Shown here: positions 1-10,168 of the stretch, one piece after another
Position numbering within the stretch: the first letter of the stretch is position 1
Layout of the letters: every line of letters begins with the position of its first letter
Origin: Borreliella yangtzensis
GTDB taxonomy: Bacteria; Spirochaetota; Spirochaetia; Borreliales; Borreliaceae
Direction: 5' to 3'
NCBI RefSeq assembly: GCF_014201775.1
Contig: NZ_JACHFG010000001.1
Span: forward strand, 178,541 to 242,540
DNA: 64,000 nucleotides
Made by a program: the position numbers and the translations under genes
The notes under the pieces: model-generated
Told to the model about the DNA's origin: nothing
The model's database searches: none
The model's input: only the letters and a program-made list of their open reading frames with translations

Positions 1-1995
1 AGATTTCTTGAAGAGCTTGTAAAAGATAGTTACAGGTTTGGTATACTAGTGAATTCTTCAAAGAGCTTCCTTTTGTCTTCAAGTTTAAAGTTTGGTGATA
101 GTTTAGATGAAAATAGCGATTTGTTTTTAAAGTCAAGAGAATTCAGCGCCATAGATAAAATTTTTAAAACTATTCCTATAGCAGAAAATTCACTCGAAGG
201 TATATTTTACATTCCTATAGGTAAGAATGTTTTAATATCAAATTCAAATTTTTCTTCGTTGGGGTTAAAAGATGTTAGGTTAGATCCAATTTATTCTGTT
301 CCTGTAGAAAAAAATTCTAAATATTATTCAAGGTACATAAGAATAGATGGAAAAATTTATTCTGTAGTAAGTTTTCCAGTTAGAAATTCTGTTGCAACAT
401 TGGGAGTGATAGGGATTTTAATATGTTTTGATGAGTTATTTGATAGTATTGAAAATCAGCTATATTATTCTCTTAAATCCAGCAATAAAAATTATAATTT
501 TTTTATGCTTGACAGAAATTATATGCCCATTTTTTTAAATTTTAATAATCTTAAGGATAAATCTTTTTCTACAAGTTATAGCGAGAATGTTTTAGGTAGA
601 GTTATAGCTTATGCTAAAAAAGATTTTTCTGTTTCTCAATACACTTTTAATTATGAAAACGATTTTTATTTTTTAAATTTTGTAAAAATCGATGATTTTT
701 TGGTTCAAGGATTGATTTTAAATTCCAATTCTATTCCTATTATGTTTAAGTCAAATTGGATTGTGTTTTCTATGTTTTTATTATCATCTTTTGCTATTAT
801 GTTTTATTTGTGTAATACCTTTATTTTTTCGTTAATTAATGATTTTAACAAAATTGTTGAGTATCAAAAATCAAAAAATGATCCTTTTCGTCTTGATCCT
901 CCTTTGGAGGTTAAGTATTCCTCAGCTATTATTTCTTATATTAGTTCAAAGCTGGACAGCCTGTATTCTAAGAGTAACGAATCTTTTGAGAAGATAAAAT
1001 TTTATTCGGAAGATGTGAATGATTATTTGAAACAAATAGAAGCTGCTATATTAAATACTGAGAGTATAGATGCTAGCGTTACAGCTTACGAGCAATTAAG
1101 AGATACTTTTTCTAGGTTCGAAAAGTCGATTATTGATATTTCAAAAGGTTTTGAAGCTGTTGTTGATCCTATTAATGACCATAATAAGCATATGTCAGAA
1201 ATCTCTTCAAATTTTGAAGAGAATGTTAGTTTTTTTTATAGTATAGATAAAAATTTAGAAATTTTTAATAAAGTTGCTATTACAAATTCTGCTGATATTG
1301 AAAATATTAAAAGTAAAGTTTTTGATTTAAATATTGTTTTTGAAAATGTGAATAAAAATTTTGCAGATCTTTTGTCTCAAACGAACAGCTTGCAAAGTGT
1401 AAATAAACTTTTAGTTTCAATTTCAGCTCAGACCAATATGCTTGCTATGAATGCAGCAATTGAAGCAGCAAAAGCAGGTGATGCCGGTAAAAGTTTTGCA
1501 GTTGTTGCTGAAGAAATTAGAAAGCTTGCTATTAATTCTGGAAAATATTCTAAAACCATTAAAGATGAACTTAAAACGGTTGATGGCATTATTGCAATAA
1601 TTAATTCAGAGATTGATACAATTTATAAAAATTTTATGGATATTCAAGATAATGTGGACGGCAATTTTTCAAGACATGAGAAGGTAGACCTTACTCTTGC
1701 CAAGCATTTTAAAGAAATCGGTGAATTTAAGGAAAGGTATTTGTCTCATGATACTAAGATTAGAGATGCTAAGAATATGTATAAGGAAATATTTAATAAC
1801 CATTTTTTTGTTAGCAGCAAGTTTAACAACTTTAGTCAGGATTTAAAAGAGTTTGAAGTTTCTAAGATGAATTTGGATGCAATAAGTTCTCTTCAAAAAT
1901 ATTCATCTTTGGTAAAATCTTGCAAGGATAAAATATTAAAGACAAAGGAATTGATTCAAAAAATTAATGATGAGATTAAGGATATTCTTTTTTAG
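1..1995 (+). CDS. Methyl-accepting chemotaxis protein, 5'-truncated by the window edge
   Basis: This is a chemoreceptor that would signal through CheW/CheA to the flagellar motor. The frame is open from base 1 through a GTG at 49, so that GTG is probably internal and the true start lies upstream. What is visible: a ligand-sensing region (about bases 1-750) with Cache/PAS-like strand patterns; one strongly hydrophobic membrane segment (about 754-840); coiled-coil sequence; and the conserved cytoplasmic hairpin at about 1415-1530, read as [18 protein letters not shown] followed by [13 protein letters not shown]. The hairpin tip places it among true MCPs. By order it would be the mcp next to murB (BB_0597 of B31, from memory). 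Its stop codon overlaps the stop of convergent murB by three bases. Confidence 0.93.
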   Translation, partial: RFLEELVKDSYRFGILVNSSKSFLLSSSLKFGDSLDENSDLFLKSREFSAIDKIFKTIPIAENSLEGIFYIPIGKNVLISNSNFSSLGLKDVRLDPIYSVPVEKNSKYYSRYIRIDGKIYSVVSFPVRNSVATLGVIGILICFDELFDSIENQLYYSLKSSNKNYNFFMLDRNYMPIFLNFNNLKDKSFSTSYSENVLGRVIAYAKKDFSVSQYTFNYENDFYFLNFVKIDDFLVQGLILNSNSIPIMFKSNWIVFSMFLLSSFAIMFYLCNTFIFSLINDFNKIVEYQKSKNDPFRLDPPLEVKYSSAIISYISSKLDSLYSKSNESFEKIKFYSEDVNDYLKQIEAAILNTESIDASVTAYEQLRDTFSRFEKSIIDISKGFEAVVDPINDHNKHMSEISSNFEENVSFFYSIDKNLEIFNKVAITNSADIENIKSKVFDLNIVFENVNKNFADLLSQTNSLQSVNKLLVSISAQTNMLAMNAAIEAAKAGDAGKSFAVVAEEIRKLAINSGKYSKTIKDELKTVDGIIAIINSEIDTIYKNFMDIQDNVDGNFSRHEKVDLTLAKHFKEIGEFKERYLSHDTKIRDAKNMYKEIFNNHFFVSSKFNNFSQDLKEFEVSKMNLDAISSLQKYSSLVKSCKDKILKTKELIQKINDEIKDILF

Positions 1996-2912
1996 CTTTT
2001 CTGATTTTTAAATCCTATGTAAAGAACTTCTTCTTCGAGTAAAAGCCCAGTTTTTAAATAGACCTCAGTTTTTACTTTTTCAATTAAACTTTTTATGTCA
2101 TTGGAAGTAGCATTGTTAATGTTGATAATAAAGTTTCCATGATATTTAGATACTGTAGCGCCCCCAATGCTTAATCCTTTGAGTTTGCATTCTTCAATTA
2201 TTTGTCCACTAGGTTTAAGGAATGCTTTATTGTTTTTAAAAGTGCTTCCGCCACTTGGGAATAAATAGTGCCCTTTGTCTATTCGTGTTTGTTTGTTTTT
2301 ATTCATTTTTTCTTCAATAATTTTCTTATTTTCTTTTTTTAAATTCAATTCAATTTTTAATATGAAAAAGTTTTTATTTTGAAAAGGCGATTTTTTATAC
2401 CCAAAGTCTTCTTTTTTGAATTCTTTACAAATGATTTTTCCTTTGTCATTTATAAATGTGATTTTTTTTAGTATTTCAGAAATTTCATTTCCAAAGCACC
2501 TAGCATTCATCCACACAGCGCCTCCTAATGTTCCGGGTAGTCCATATATAAATTCTAGTCCACTTAAGCTGTTATCGAGGGCAATTTTACATAAATTTTC
2601 GAAATTTGTACCACATTCAGCAACAATTTTATTGTCGTGAATTTCTATTTTGTTTAGATGTCCGGTATATATTATCGGGAAATCAAGTTCTTTCTCGTCA
2701 TTGATTAAAATATTGGATCCTCCACCAAGAATAAATAGTTTGATTTTTTCTTCAATTGCTGCTTTAAAAATATTTTCGGCTTCTTGAATATTTTTAGGGA
2801 TGAGAAATAGTTTCGAAGTGTTTCCAATTTTATATGTTGTATAGTTAGCCAAATTTTTTGTTTGAGGCTTTGTATTGATTTTTTTAAAAAAATTATTTAG
2901 GCTTTTAAACAT
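1992..2912 (-). CDS. murB: UDP-N-acetylenolpyruvoylglucosamine reductase (MurB)
   Basis: MurB reduces the enolpyruvyl group of UDP-GlcNAc-enolpyruvate with NADPH, giving UDP-MurNAc for peptidoglycan synthesis in the cytoplasm. The 306-residue protein has the FAD-binding signature GGGSNILI near residue 64, the RxFGNEI stretch near 138, the PSGGSTFKN segment holding the catalytic Ser, and a C-terminal EEEVLYIG with the conserved Glu. This is the layout of the shorter, type II-like MurBs. It starts with ATG and diverges from cysS across about 50 bases that must hold both promoters. Confidence 0.96.
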   Translation of the reverse strand: MFKSLNNFFKKINTKPQTKNLANYTTYKIGNTSKLFLIPKNIQEAENIFKAAIEEKIKLFILGGGSNILINDEKELDFPIIYTGHLNKIEIHDNKIVAECGTNFENLCKIALDNSLSGLEFIYGLPGTLGGAVWMNARCFGNEISEILKKITFINDKGKIICKEFKKEDFGYKKSPFQNKNFFILKIELNLKKENKKIIEEKMNKNKQTRIDKGHYLFPSGGSTFKNNKAFLKPSGQIIEECKLKGLSIGGATVSKYHGNFIININNATSNDIKSLIEKVKTEVYLKTGLLLEEEVLYIGFKNQKS

Positions 2913-2963
2913 ACTTACTTAATAATAGATTAGGCTTTTTATTTTTTCAATTTTGAGAAATGG

Positions 2964-4406
2964 ATGATTTTAAAATTATATAATACTAGAACAAAGAATT
3001 TTTCAGAGTTAGCAAATTTTGATGATGTTAAACTGTATGCTTGCGGGCCCACTGTTTATAATTATGCACACATTGGAAATTTTAGAACTTATATTTTTGG
3101 TGATTTATTAATTAAAACTTTAAGGTTTTTAGGGTATAAAGTTAATTATGCAATGAATATTACAGATATTGGGCATTTAACAGGCGATTTTGATGATGGA
3201 GAAGATAAGGTTGCCAAAACCGCAAGAGAGAAGGGTCTTACGGTTTATGAGATTAGTGAATTTTTCACAGAAGCTTTTTTTAGGGATTGTAGAAAATTAA
3301 ACGTTATATATCCTGATAAAGTTCTTATCGCAAGTAAACATATTCCCATCATGATAGAGGTTGTTAAAGTTCTTGAAGAAAAAAAAGTTACTTATTTTTC
3401 TAATGGTAATGTGTATTTTGATACTTCTTGTTTTAAAAGCTACGGTGAGATGGCTGGCATTGATTTAATTGATAAAGATATGACTTTTCCCAGAGTTGAT
3501 ATTGATAAATTTAAAAGGAATAAAACCGATTTTGTTTTGTGGTTTACTAATTCTAAATTTAAAGATCAGGAAATGAAATGGTATTCTCCTTGGGGATTTG
3601 GTTATCCAAGTTGGCATTTGGAGTGTGCTGCTATGAATTTAGAGTATTTCAAAGATACACTCGATATTCATTTAGGAGGAGTTGATCATATTGGGGTTCA
3701 CCATATAAATGAAATAGCAATAGTAGAGTGTTTTTTGAATAAAAAATGGTGTGATATTTTTGTACATGGAGAATTTTTAATTATGGATTATAATAAGATG
3801 TCAAAATCACGCGGGAATTTTATTACGATTAATGACTTGGAAGAGCAAAATTTCTCTCCTCTTGATTTTAGATATTTGTGTTTGACATCACACTACAGGA
3901 ATCAATTAAAATTTTCATTAAATAATCTTCAAGCAAGTAAGATTGCTAGGGAAAATATGATAAACAGACTAAGTTATTTTTATGCATCTTTAGACCCAGT
4001 TGATTTAAATGTTTTTGATAAGGATTTAAAAAATTTTAGTTGTAATATAGAAAAAGAATATTATGATTCTTTTGTAGAAAAAATTTCTTTTGATTTGAAT
4101 GTTCCTCAGGGTTTGGCTTTGCTTTGGGAGATAATTAAATCTGAAAATTTAGGCTTTGTTTCAAAACTTAAATTGGCCTTTGTTTTTGATGAAATTATGT
4201 CGCTTAATTTGAAAGAAGAAATTTTAAAAAGTTTAGAAAATCATGATGTAGTTATTGATGATGATATGAGAACTTTGATTGAAGAAAGAAGAATAGCTAA
4301 ATGTGAGAAAGATTTTAAGCGTGCCGATGAAATTAGAGACTTTTTTGCTAAAAAAGGCTTTGTTTTGGTTGATACCAAGGAAGGAACTAAGGTTAAAAGA
4401 GGCTAG
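2964..4406 (+). CDS. cysS: Cysteinyl-tRNA synthetase
   Basis: This class I synthetase charges tRNA-Cys in the cytoplasm. It has 480 residues, normal for the family. The zinc-binding Cys (C27) lies in ACGPTVYN, followed by the HIGH-type motif HIGN at residues 36-39. The KMSKS loop (NKMSKSRGN) is near residue 280. The zinc site WHLECAAM and the [13 protein letters not shown] stretch are also present. The ATG start follows a short divergent gap from murB. It is the first gene of a plus-strand run (cysS, the TIG-domain protein, glyA, the J-domain protein) with very short gaps, so it is probably the promoter-proximal gene of an operon. Confidence 0.97.
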   Translation: MILKLYNTRTKNFSELANFDDVKLYACGPTVYNYAHIGNFRTYIFGDLLIKTLRFLGYKVNYAMNITDIGHLTGDFDDGEDKVAKTAREKGLTVYEISEFFTEAFFRDCRKLNVIYPDKVLIASKHIPIMIEVVKVLEEKKVTYFSNGNVYFDTSCFKSYGEMAGIDLIDKDMTFPRVDIDKFKRNKTDFVLWFTNSKFKDQEMKWYSPWGFGYPSWHLECAAMNLEYFKDTLDIHLGGVDHIGVHHINEIAIVECFLNKKWCDIFVHGEFLIMDYNKMSKSRGNFITINDLEEQNFSPLDFRYLCLTSHYRNQLKFSLNNLQASKIARENMINRLSYFYASLDPVDLNVFDKDLKNFSCNIEKEYYDSFVEKISFDLNVPQGLALLWEIIKSENLGFVSKLKLAFVFDEIMSLNLKEEILKSLENHDVVIDDDMRTLIEERRIAKCEKDFKRADEIRDFFAKKGFVLVDTKEGTKVKRG

Positions 4407-4409
4407 TAT

Positions 4410-5966
4410 TTGGCTATTTTTTTTAAAAATAAATATTTTTATTTAAGTTTAATTTTTATTATATTTTTATTTTTATTTCTTTTTTCTGGATTTTTATTTT
4501 ATTCAAAGCCAGTTATTTATGAAATATCTCCAATTCCCACTTCACACAAGGATATTATTGTTATTAAAGGAAATAATTTAGGTTATAATACAGGTGAGAT
4601 TAATATTAACAATAATTATTTGGTTAAAAGTAGTATAATTAGTTGGAGTAATACTGAAATAGTTTTTAAAATTACAGACGAAGTAAATTCTGGACTTATT
4701 TTTGTAAAAAATGAAAGCGGGACTAGCAACGAGCTTTTTCTTGTTATTAGTAGACAAGTTCCTGTTAAGCTTAATAGAGAAAATATACCTTTTATTTTTT
4801 CAGAGGATAAAATAGTTTTAAATGCAAATTCTTCAACTGTATTGCAAGGTATGAATTTGTTTTCACATTCTGGTATTATTAAAATTTTTCTTGAAACTAA
4901 GGACAAACTTTATACAATTTCTCCTAAAAATATTTTAGATGTTTCTGAGAATAGGGTGGAATTTATTCCTCCTAAAACTTTAAATTCTGGCGGTAAGCTT
5001 TATGTTTTATTGGACAATCTTCAAAGCAATAAAGTTTCGTTTTCTGTTAAAGATGATTTTTTTAAGTGGACTTTAGGTGATTCAAAAGAGTTTACAATAA
5101 TTGAAGAAATTTATTTCACTCAAGATATTAGTAATAATTTTGATTCAAACCCTGAAGGTATTAATTTCAATATTTTCTATTTAAGGCCAATTGAGAATGA
5201 GCGTCAAAAAATTACAGAATGCAGTAATAATTGTCTTGATTTTAATATTGGTAATTTATTTTTTGAAAACCTGAAGACAAATAAATTTATTTTTGAGACT
5301 AGGGTAAAGACGCATAAACTTAATTTGGAATTTTTGGATACTAAATATTTAGAAAGTATTGAGGTCAAAGGGGTTATTAACAATAAAGAATATAAAACAT
5401 ATGTTCAAGACAAAAAAAAAGATTATTTATCTTACAGCTCTGTTGATTTAATATCGTTAGATTCTTTAATTTTATCTATGACTGCTGGGAATAATTCAGT
5501 TTATAAGTTGGCTAAAGCAATTATCGATGTTTTGATTTCAAATTTTAAAATTGTTGAAAATAATTTAAGTTTAAAGGATTCTATTAAAGAGAGAAAAATT
5601 TCATCTAGCAATTTAATAGTTCTTACTAATTTATTATTTTTAAAGTACGAGATTCCTCTAAGAAATATAGTTGGACTTTACTATGATTCTAATTCTCTTA
5701 AATTGATTGAGCATTATTGGTTTGAATTTTTTTTGCCTGGGGTTGGTTTTGTGTATTTTGATATAATAAATGCAGTATTATGTAAGGATAGCTCTAAGTA
5801 TTTTTTAAATATGTCTGAAAACTATATTCAATATGGGTGCAAAGAAGACTATGATAAAAATGAATTTTTTGATGGGTATTTAGATTCTGGGTTTTTAAAG
5901 TATAAAAGCTTGACTAACGGAGCGTATTCTTTAATGTATAGGTTTGTTTTGGAGGATAATTTTTAA
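4410..5966 (+). CDS. Membrane-anchored IPT/TIG-domain protein with degenerate transglutaminase-like domain
   Basis: I recognise the architecture but not a specific function. The 518-residue protein starts at TTG, three bases after cysS. An N-terminal hydrophobic segment (residues about 8-30) suggests a signal anchor with the rest in the periplasm. Residues about 32-112 read as an IPT/TIG beta-sandwich ([23 protein letters not shown], then [14 protein letters not shown]). A second, weaker beta domain follows. Residues about 396-455 resemble the transglutaminase core: the IPLRNIVG helix/strand, H435 in EHYWFEFF and D451 in VYFDI. The catalytic Cys position holds Ser (S398-S400), so enzyme activity is unlikely. 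A binding or scaffold role in the envelope is an inference. Confidence 0.8.
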   Translation: MAIFFKNKYFYLSLIFIIFLFLFLFSGFLFYSKPVIYEISPIPTSHKDIIVIKGNNLGYNTGEININNNYLVKSSIISWSNTEIVFKITDEVNSGLIFVKNESGTSNELFLVISRQVPVKLNRENIPFIFSEDKIVLNANSSTVLQGMNLFSHSGIIKIFLETKDKLYTISPKNILDVSENRVEFIPPKTLNSGGKLYVLLDNLQSNKVSFSVKDDFFKWTLGDSKEFTIIEEIYFTQDISNNFDSNPEGINFNIFYLRPIENERQKITECSNNCLDFNIGNLFFENLKTNKFIFETRVKTHKLNLEFLDTKYLESIEVKGVINNKEYKTYVQDKKKDYLSYSSVDLISLDSLILSMTAGNNSVYKLAKAIIDVLISNFKIVENNLSLKDSIKERKISSSNLIVLTNLLFLKYEIPLRNIVGLYYDSNSLKLIEHYWFEFFLPGVGFVYFDIINAVLCKDSSKYFLNMSENYIQYGCKEDYDKNEFFDGYLDSGFLKYKSLTNGAYSLMYRFVLEDNF

Positions 5967-7219
5967 TGAGAGATGATCAAATATTTGATTTAATTGAAAA
6001 AGAGAAGTTAAGAGAAAAAGAACATATCGATCTTATTGCGTCTGAAAATTTTACATCTTTAGAGATAAGGCAGGCTGTTGGTAGTATTTTAACCAATAAG
6101 TATGCAGAAGGGTATCCTTTGAATCGATATTATGGTGGGTGTTCTTTTATTGATGAGATTGAAACTTTGGCAATTTCAAGAGCAAAAGAGCTTTTTGGTG
6201 CAAATTATGTCAATGTTCAGCCTCATAGCGGATCTCAGGCTAACATGGCTGCTATAATGGCTCTTATTAACCCAGGTGACAGGATTCTTGGCATGCAATT
6301 GTCTCATGGAGGGCATTTAACCCATGGTAGTAGGGTAAATTTCTCTGGCATATTTTTTAATACCTATTTTTATGGTGTTTCTAGAGACTCTGAGCTTATT
6401 GATTATGATGAGGTTCTTAAAATAGCTAGAGATTGTAGACCAAATTTAATAATAGCTGGAGCTTCTTCTTATTCAAGAGAAATTGATTTTAAAAAATTTA
6501 GAGAAATAGCAGATGATGTTTCTGCATATCTTTTGTGTGATATTGCTCATATTTCAGGTCTTATTGTTGCCGGTTTTCATAATTCTTCGATTGATGTAGC
6601 GCATCTTACTACAAGCACTACGCACAAAACTTTAAGAGGCCCAAGAGGTGGAATAATACTTTCTGGAAAAGATTTTAACAAATTGGTAAACTTTAATGGG
6701 AAAGAGAGAGCTTTGTCTGATGTTGTCAATTCTACAGTTTTTCCGGGAACTCAAGGGGGTCCCTTAGTTCATGTTATTGCGGGCAAGGCTATTGCATTCA
6801 AAGAAGCTCTTCAAGAAAATTTTAAAGAATACATTGCTAACATAATAAAAAATACTAAAATTATGGCCGAATATTTTAAATCGGAAGGATTTCGGATTGT
6901 TAGTGGAGGTACAGACAATCATTTATTTTTGGTTGATCTAAGCAGCTTGGATCTTACAGGTGTTGAAGCTGAGAAATTGCTTGAGGGTGTGAATATTACT
7001 TTAAATAAAAATGCTATTCCTTTTGACAAAAAAAGCCCTTCTGTAGCTTCTGGGATTAGAATTGGTGGTGCTGCGATCACTTCTAGGGGTTTAAATGAAA
7101 ATGATTCTTTAAATGTTGCTAAATTTATTGTTAGAGCTTTAAAGGCAAAGTCTGATATTGAATTAAAACAAATAAAAAAGGAAGTTGTAAGATTTATTAA
7201 AGATTTTGACATACCTTAA
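5966..7219 (+). CDS. glyA: Serine hydroxymethyltransferase (GlyA)
   Basis: This PLP enzyme interconverts serine and glycine, passing a one-carbon unit to tetrahydrofolate. The 417-residue protein has the expected GlyA motifs: [35 protein letters not shown], and the PLP-lysine segment [15 protein letters not shown], with the Schiff-base Lys at K221. Its ATG shares one base with the upstream TAA (TAATG), and a GGAGG ribosome site lies inside the end of the upstream gene. Translation is therefore probably coupled to the TIG-domain protein. Confidence 0.97.
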   Translation: MRDDQIFDLIEKEKLREKEHIDLIASENFTSLEIRQAVGSILTNKYAEGYPLNRYYGGCSFIDEIETLAISRAKELFGANYVNVQPHSGSQANMAAIMALINPGDRILGMQLSHGGHLTHGSRVNFSGIFFNTYFYGVSRDSELIDYDEVLKIARDCRPNLIIAGASSYSREIDFKKFREIADDVSAYLLCDIAHISGLIVAGFHNSSIDVAHLTTSTTHKTLRGPRGGIILSGKDFNKLVNFNGKERALSDVVNSTVFPGTQGGPLVHVIAGKAIAFKEALQENFKEYIANIIKNTKIMAEYFKSEGFRIVSGGTDNHLFLVDLSSLDLTGVEAEKLLEGVNITLNKNAIPFDKKSPSVASGIRIGGAAITSRGLNENDSLNVAKFIVRALKAKSDIELKQIKKEVVRFIKDFDIP

Positions 7220-7245
7220 TTATGTTTGGAGGTTATGATTAATAA

Positions 7246-7998
7246 ATGCCAAGCTTAATTAGAATATGTTTTTTAGTGTTGTTGTTTATTTTTATTTTTA
7301 ATCCCATTTTAATAGGAATGCTTTTTATATTATTTCCTTTTGTTTTGATATTATTTAGTTTTTTAGGTGTTTTTAGAATATATCTCACAAGGGATTATTC
7401 ATATTCTAGGTCTAGAGAGTTTGAATTTTATAAACTTTCTTTTTTATTAATGGCTAAATTACTATCTATTTTGGGAACTGTAACGGGAGAACAGCTAAAT
7501 TATGTCAATTTCATTATCAATTCTTTGAATTTGTCTGAACGTGGCAAATCAGAATTGTATACTATCTTTCATTCTGCTATTACTAAGAATAATAATGCGG
7601 ATAAAATTTTGTATACTCTTAAGCTTGGATATTTTCAACATAAAGATCTTTTTATATGGCTTTTTGCTTCTCTTAAAGAGATTAATAGACTTTCTAGGTA
7701 TAAAAACTTGGAAGCTGAAAAGTTTATTTCTTATGTTGGTGTTTTCCTTGAACTTGAATCTGATGGTTATGAAACTTATAAAGATATTAATATTAAAATC
7801 GTAAATCCATATAGTGTTTTGGGATTAACCCATAGTGCTAGTGATGACGAGCTTAAAAAGGCTTATAAAAGCCTTGTTATAAAATATCATCCTGATAGGT
7901 TTGCAAATGATCCGGTAAGGCAAAAAGATGCAAATGATAAATTTATTAAAATTCAAGGTGCTTATGAAAAAATTTGCAAAGAAAGAAATATTAAGTAA
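7246..7998 (+). CDS. DjlA-like membrane J-domain co-chaperone
   Basis: A 250-residue protein with two N-terminal hydrophobic segments (residues about 3-45), an all-helical middle resembling a TerB domain (about 62-175) and a C-terminal J domain (about 185-250). The J domain reads NPYSVLGL, then LKKAYKSLVIKYHPD with the HPD tripeptide that stimulates DnaK ATPase. TM, TerB-like and J in this order is the DjlA plan, so I infer a membrane-tethered DnaK partner. The GGAGG at 7228-7232 is 13 bases from the ATG, which is long, but no closer in-frame start exists. It ends the cysS-glyA run at a strong terminator. Confidence 0.85.
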   Translation: MPSLIRICFLVLLFIFIFNPILIGMLFILFPFVLILFSFLGVFRIYLTRDYSYSRSREFEFYKLSFLLMAKLLSILGTVTGEQLNYVNFIINSLNLSERGKSELYTIFHSAITKNNNADKILYTLKLGYFQHKDLFIWLFASLKEINRLSRYKNLEAEKFISYVGVFLELESDGYETYKDINIKIVNPYSVLGLTHSASDDELKKAYKSLVIKYHPDRFANDPVRQKDANDKFIKIQGAYEKICKERNIK

Positions 7999-8029
7999 TA
8001 ATTGATTAATTTGGGTTTTAAGTATAAAA

Positions 8030-8054
8030 AAAAGAAGGGCTTTGCCCTTCTTTT
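8030..8054. terminator. Bidirectional intrinsic terminator between djlA-like gene and p66
   Basis: A perfect 11-bp stem (AAAAGAAGGGC / GCCCTTCTTTT) with a TTT loop. The A-tract and T-tract at its feet let it terminate transcripts from both sides of this convergent gene pair. Confidence 0.9.
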
Positions 8055-8058
8055 ACTG

Positions 8059-9921
8059 TTAGCTACCACTGTAGGCCACTTTAAATTGCAAGAAAGCACT
8101 ACCAATAGCGGCATTATTTGCGTTTTTATTAGCAAGCTCTATAATGTTATTTGAATCCCATCCAATAGAAATTGTTGTAAATCTTATTAGTTTTTCAAGG
8201 CTAAGGCCTGTTTTCAAATAAATTTTTGTAGCATCGCTTGAGATGTTATTAAAAGGTCCTAAAAGGTATGCTCCAATATAGGGTACTACATACGCTTCTG
8301 TTGAAATGGATTCTATTGGAATTGCATAATCAAGATATAAAGCCACACCGAGTTTCATTGCGTCTTCAAATGTTAGATTGGGAGTTGCAGCTTGTGCGCT
8401 GCTTGTTGAATCTTTTCCAGCTTGATTGTTCGCATTGGCACTTGAGCTTGCTGTAGGATAGTTTTCTATAGATTTTTGTCTTAAGATATCATAAAGACCG
8501 ATAGATGTTATCCATCCTAGTCCATTCATAAGTCCCTTTTTATTGTCCTCATAGCTTGAAATTTCAACATTTAAGCTTTGAAATGCATTTTCAGATATGG
8601 TTTTTAATCTTTTTTCTGTATCTTTGGATCTGTAAAGATTTTGTCCATAGCTTATTCCTAATGCAACCCCAGATTTTTTGTCTTGTTCTCCAAATAGTCT
8701 TGTACTGTATGAATCAGATCCCTTAATCTTCCAAGATTCTTTTTCACCAGTGTCTTTATTCCAAATAAGGCCTATGCTTGCTCCTGTTGAAAATGCAATG
8801 CCAAGCTCTTTACTTTTACTGAAATTAAGGGCGTTGCCATTTGGATCGAATATGTCTTCAGTTTTTTGACTAGGATCTGAGGATATTCCTTTTTTGAAAT
8901 TTGCTGCTTTTGAGATGTGTCCAAATACAGAAAAATCGCTTGCAAAAGGATCTATTCCAAAATCAGTGCCCATTTGTAAAATAAGATAGGTGTTTTTGTT
9001 GTTAATTTTTGTTAATCCAAGCTTATATTGAGCTCCAAAAGATGCTAAAATTGCAGAATTTGATAAAGTTGGACTAAGTAAATCGTTGCCGACTACGGAT
9101 TTGTCTTTTAAAGAGTATGTTATTGATGAATTATTAAATGTTTCGTTTCCATAAGCTCCTGATAAGCCAAAATTTAATTCAAAAGGTGTTTCTGCAATTA
9201 CAGATTGAACATTTTCATTTTGATCTAGTATATTTTTTATTGGTTTCCATGTTGCTTGAATTCCATAAAGTATTCCTTTATAGGTTTTATTGTATGGAGT
9301 GTCTTTGTCATTCTCTTGATTTCTATTACCTGTACCTGTTCCCCCTATTGCAAATGTAAGGTCTAGTTGTGGGAGTTTGTATCCTAGTTGAATTGTTCCT
9401 ATGTTTTTAGAAGTGCCTCTTGCAAGAATCGTCCCTCTTACTGCTCTATCATTGCTTGGAAATCCGTAATAAGTGCTTTTGAATCCAGTCATAGGCGCAA
9501 AACTAAATAAAGATTCTTTGTTAAAGTCAAAATCTGTCATAGTACTTATCTTAATAAAGAAATCGTATATATTAATTTGGGCTGTTATATCTCCTAGGTC
9601 AATTTTGAATTGATCGCCTTTTTTACCTTCTGCTTTTAATGCAAGATCTTCTACCTTAATGTAAGCTGAGAATGGATCATCTTTGCCTAATTCGGGATTA
9701 GCTTCAAATGGTTTAAGTTTAATGGTAATTTTACTTTTGTTTTCAAACCCAGGAACAAGCTCATCTATATCTAATCTGAATTCACTCGTGTTTTCAAATC
9801 CAAATGTAGGTATCCATGGGTTTATTTTAAATATATCTTTTTCCTTTAATTCGTCTGCTGCAAATATTGTTGCAGATGTAGTTAAAAATATAATTAATTT
9901 ATATAAAATATTATTTTTCAT
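8059..9921 (-). CDS. p66: P66 outer-membrane porin and integrin-binding adhesin
   Basis: P66 forms large-conductance channels in the Borrelia outer membrane and binds beta-3 chain integrins (established knowledge). The 620-residue protein has an N-terminal signal peptide (MKNNILYKLIIFLTTSATIFA, cleaved near residue 21-22) followed by amphipathic beta-strand-rich sequence. The QENDKDT heptapeptide is at residues 202-208, the position reported to be needed for integrin binding (D205, D207). Residues about 487-513 are a Ser/Ala/Asn-rich low-complexity loop that fits a variable surface-exposed turn. A good AGGAAGG ribosome site precedes the ATG. It lies downstream of lctP with two palindromes between them. 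Confidence 0.97.
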   Translation of the reverse strand: MKNNILYKLIIFLTTSATIFAADELKEKDIFKINPWIPTFGFENTSEFRLDIDELVPGFENKSKITIKLKPFEANPELGKDDPFSAYIKVEDLALKAEGKKGDQFKIDLGDITAQINIYDFFIKISTMTDFDFNKESLFSFAPMTGFKSTYYGFPSNDRAVRGTILARGTSKNIGTIQLGYKLPQLDLTFAIGGTGTGNRNQENDKDTPYNKTYKGILYGIQATWKPIKNILDQNENVQSVIAETPFELNFGLSGAYGNETFNNSSITYSLKDKSVVGNDLLSPTLSNSAILASFGAQYKLGLTKINNKNTYLILQMGTDFGIDPFASDFSVFGHISKAANFKKGISSDPSQKTEDIFDPNGNALNFSKSKELGIAFSTGASIGLIWNKDTGEKESWKIKGSDSYSTRLFGEQDKKSGVALGISYGQNLYRSKDTEKRLKTISENAFQSLNVEISSYEDNKKGLMNGLGWITSIGLYDILRQKSIENYPTASSSANANNQAGKDSTSSAQAATPNLTFEDAMKLGVALYLDYAIPIESISTEAYVVPYIGAYLLGPFNNISSDATKIYLKTGLSLEKLIRFTTISIGWDSNNIIELANKNANNAAIGSAFLQFKVAYSGS

Positions 9922-9995
9922 AATTATACCTTCCTGTTATAACTATAAACTTTTTTATTAGTTCTAGTTATTAATTAAATGTATTAATAAATGCA

Positions 9996-10038
9996 TTATA
10001 TACATGCTATTATATACAATATAATAGCATGTATATAA
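9996..10038. repeat. 20-bp perfect inverted repeat upstream of p66
   Basis: The left arm TTATATACATGCTATTATAT (9996-10015) is exactly complementary to 10019-10038, with a 3-base ACA loop. It lies 75 bases upstream of the p66 start and about 130 bases past the lctP stop. No clear T-run follows on the minus strand, so it could be an operator, an RNA hairpin in the lctP-p66 transcript, or an unusual terminator. Confidence 0.85.
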
Positions 10039-10114
10039 CATATATAATATTAAAATATTGGATAAAAATTCAAGAGCACATTATTATTTTGTGGCTTTTA
10101 GATTATTCAAATCT

Positions 10115-10154
10115 ATAAATAAGATTAATTGATAATAAAATTAATCTTATTTAT
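10115..10154. terminator. 15-bp perfect inverted repeat after lctP (candidate terminator)
   Basis: Arms 10115-10129 and 10140-10154 are exactly complementary (ATAAATAAGATTAAT) around a 10-base loop, starting 15 bases past the lctP stop. The position suits a terminator of the minus-strand lctP transcript, but the stem is almost all A/T and the following minus-strand bases are only moderately T-rich. The rest of 9922-10168 holds no ORF I would defend. The p66 promoter must lie between about 9940 and 10000. Confidence 0.55.
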
Positions 10155-10168
10155 TTTAAATGGTTAAT

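Noticed and set aside
7235-7258. Seven-codon leader ORF overlapping the djlA-like start
   Set aside because: An ATG two bases after GGAGG opens a short frame, but the spacing is poor and nothing suggests attenuation. Chance is the simplest explanation.
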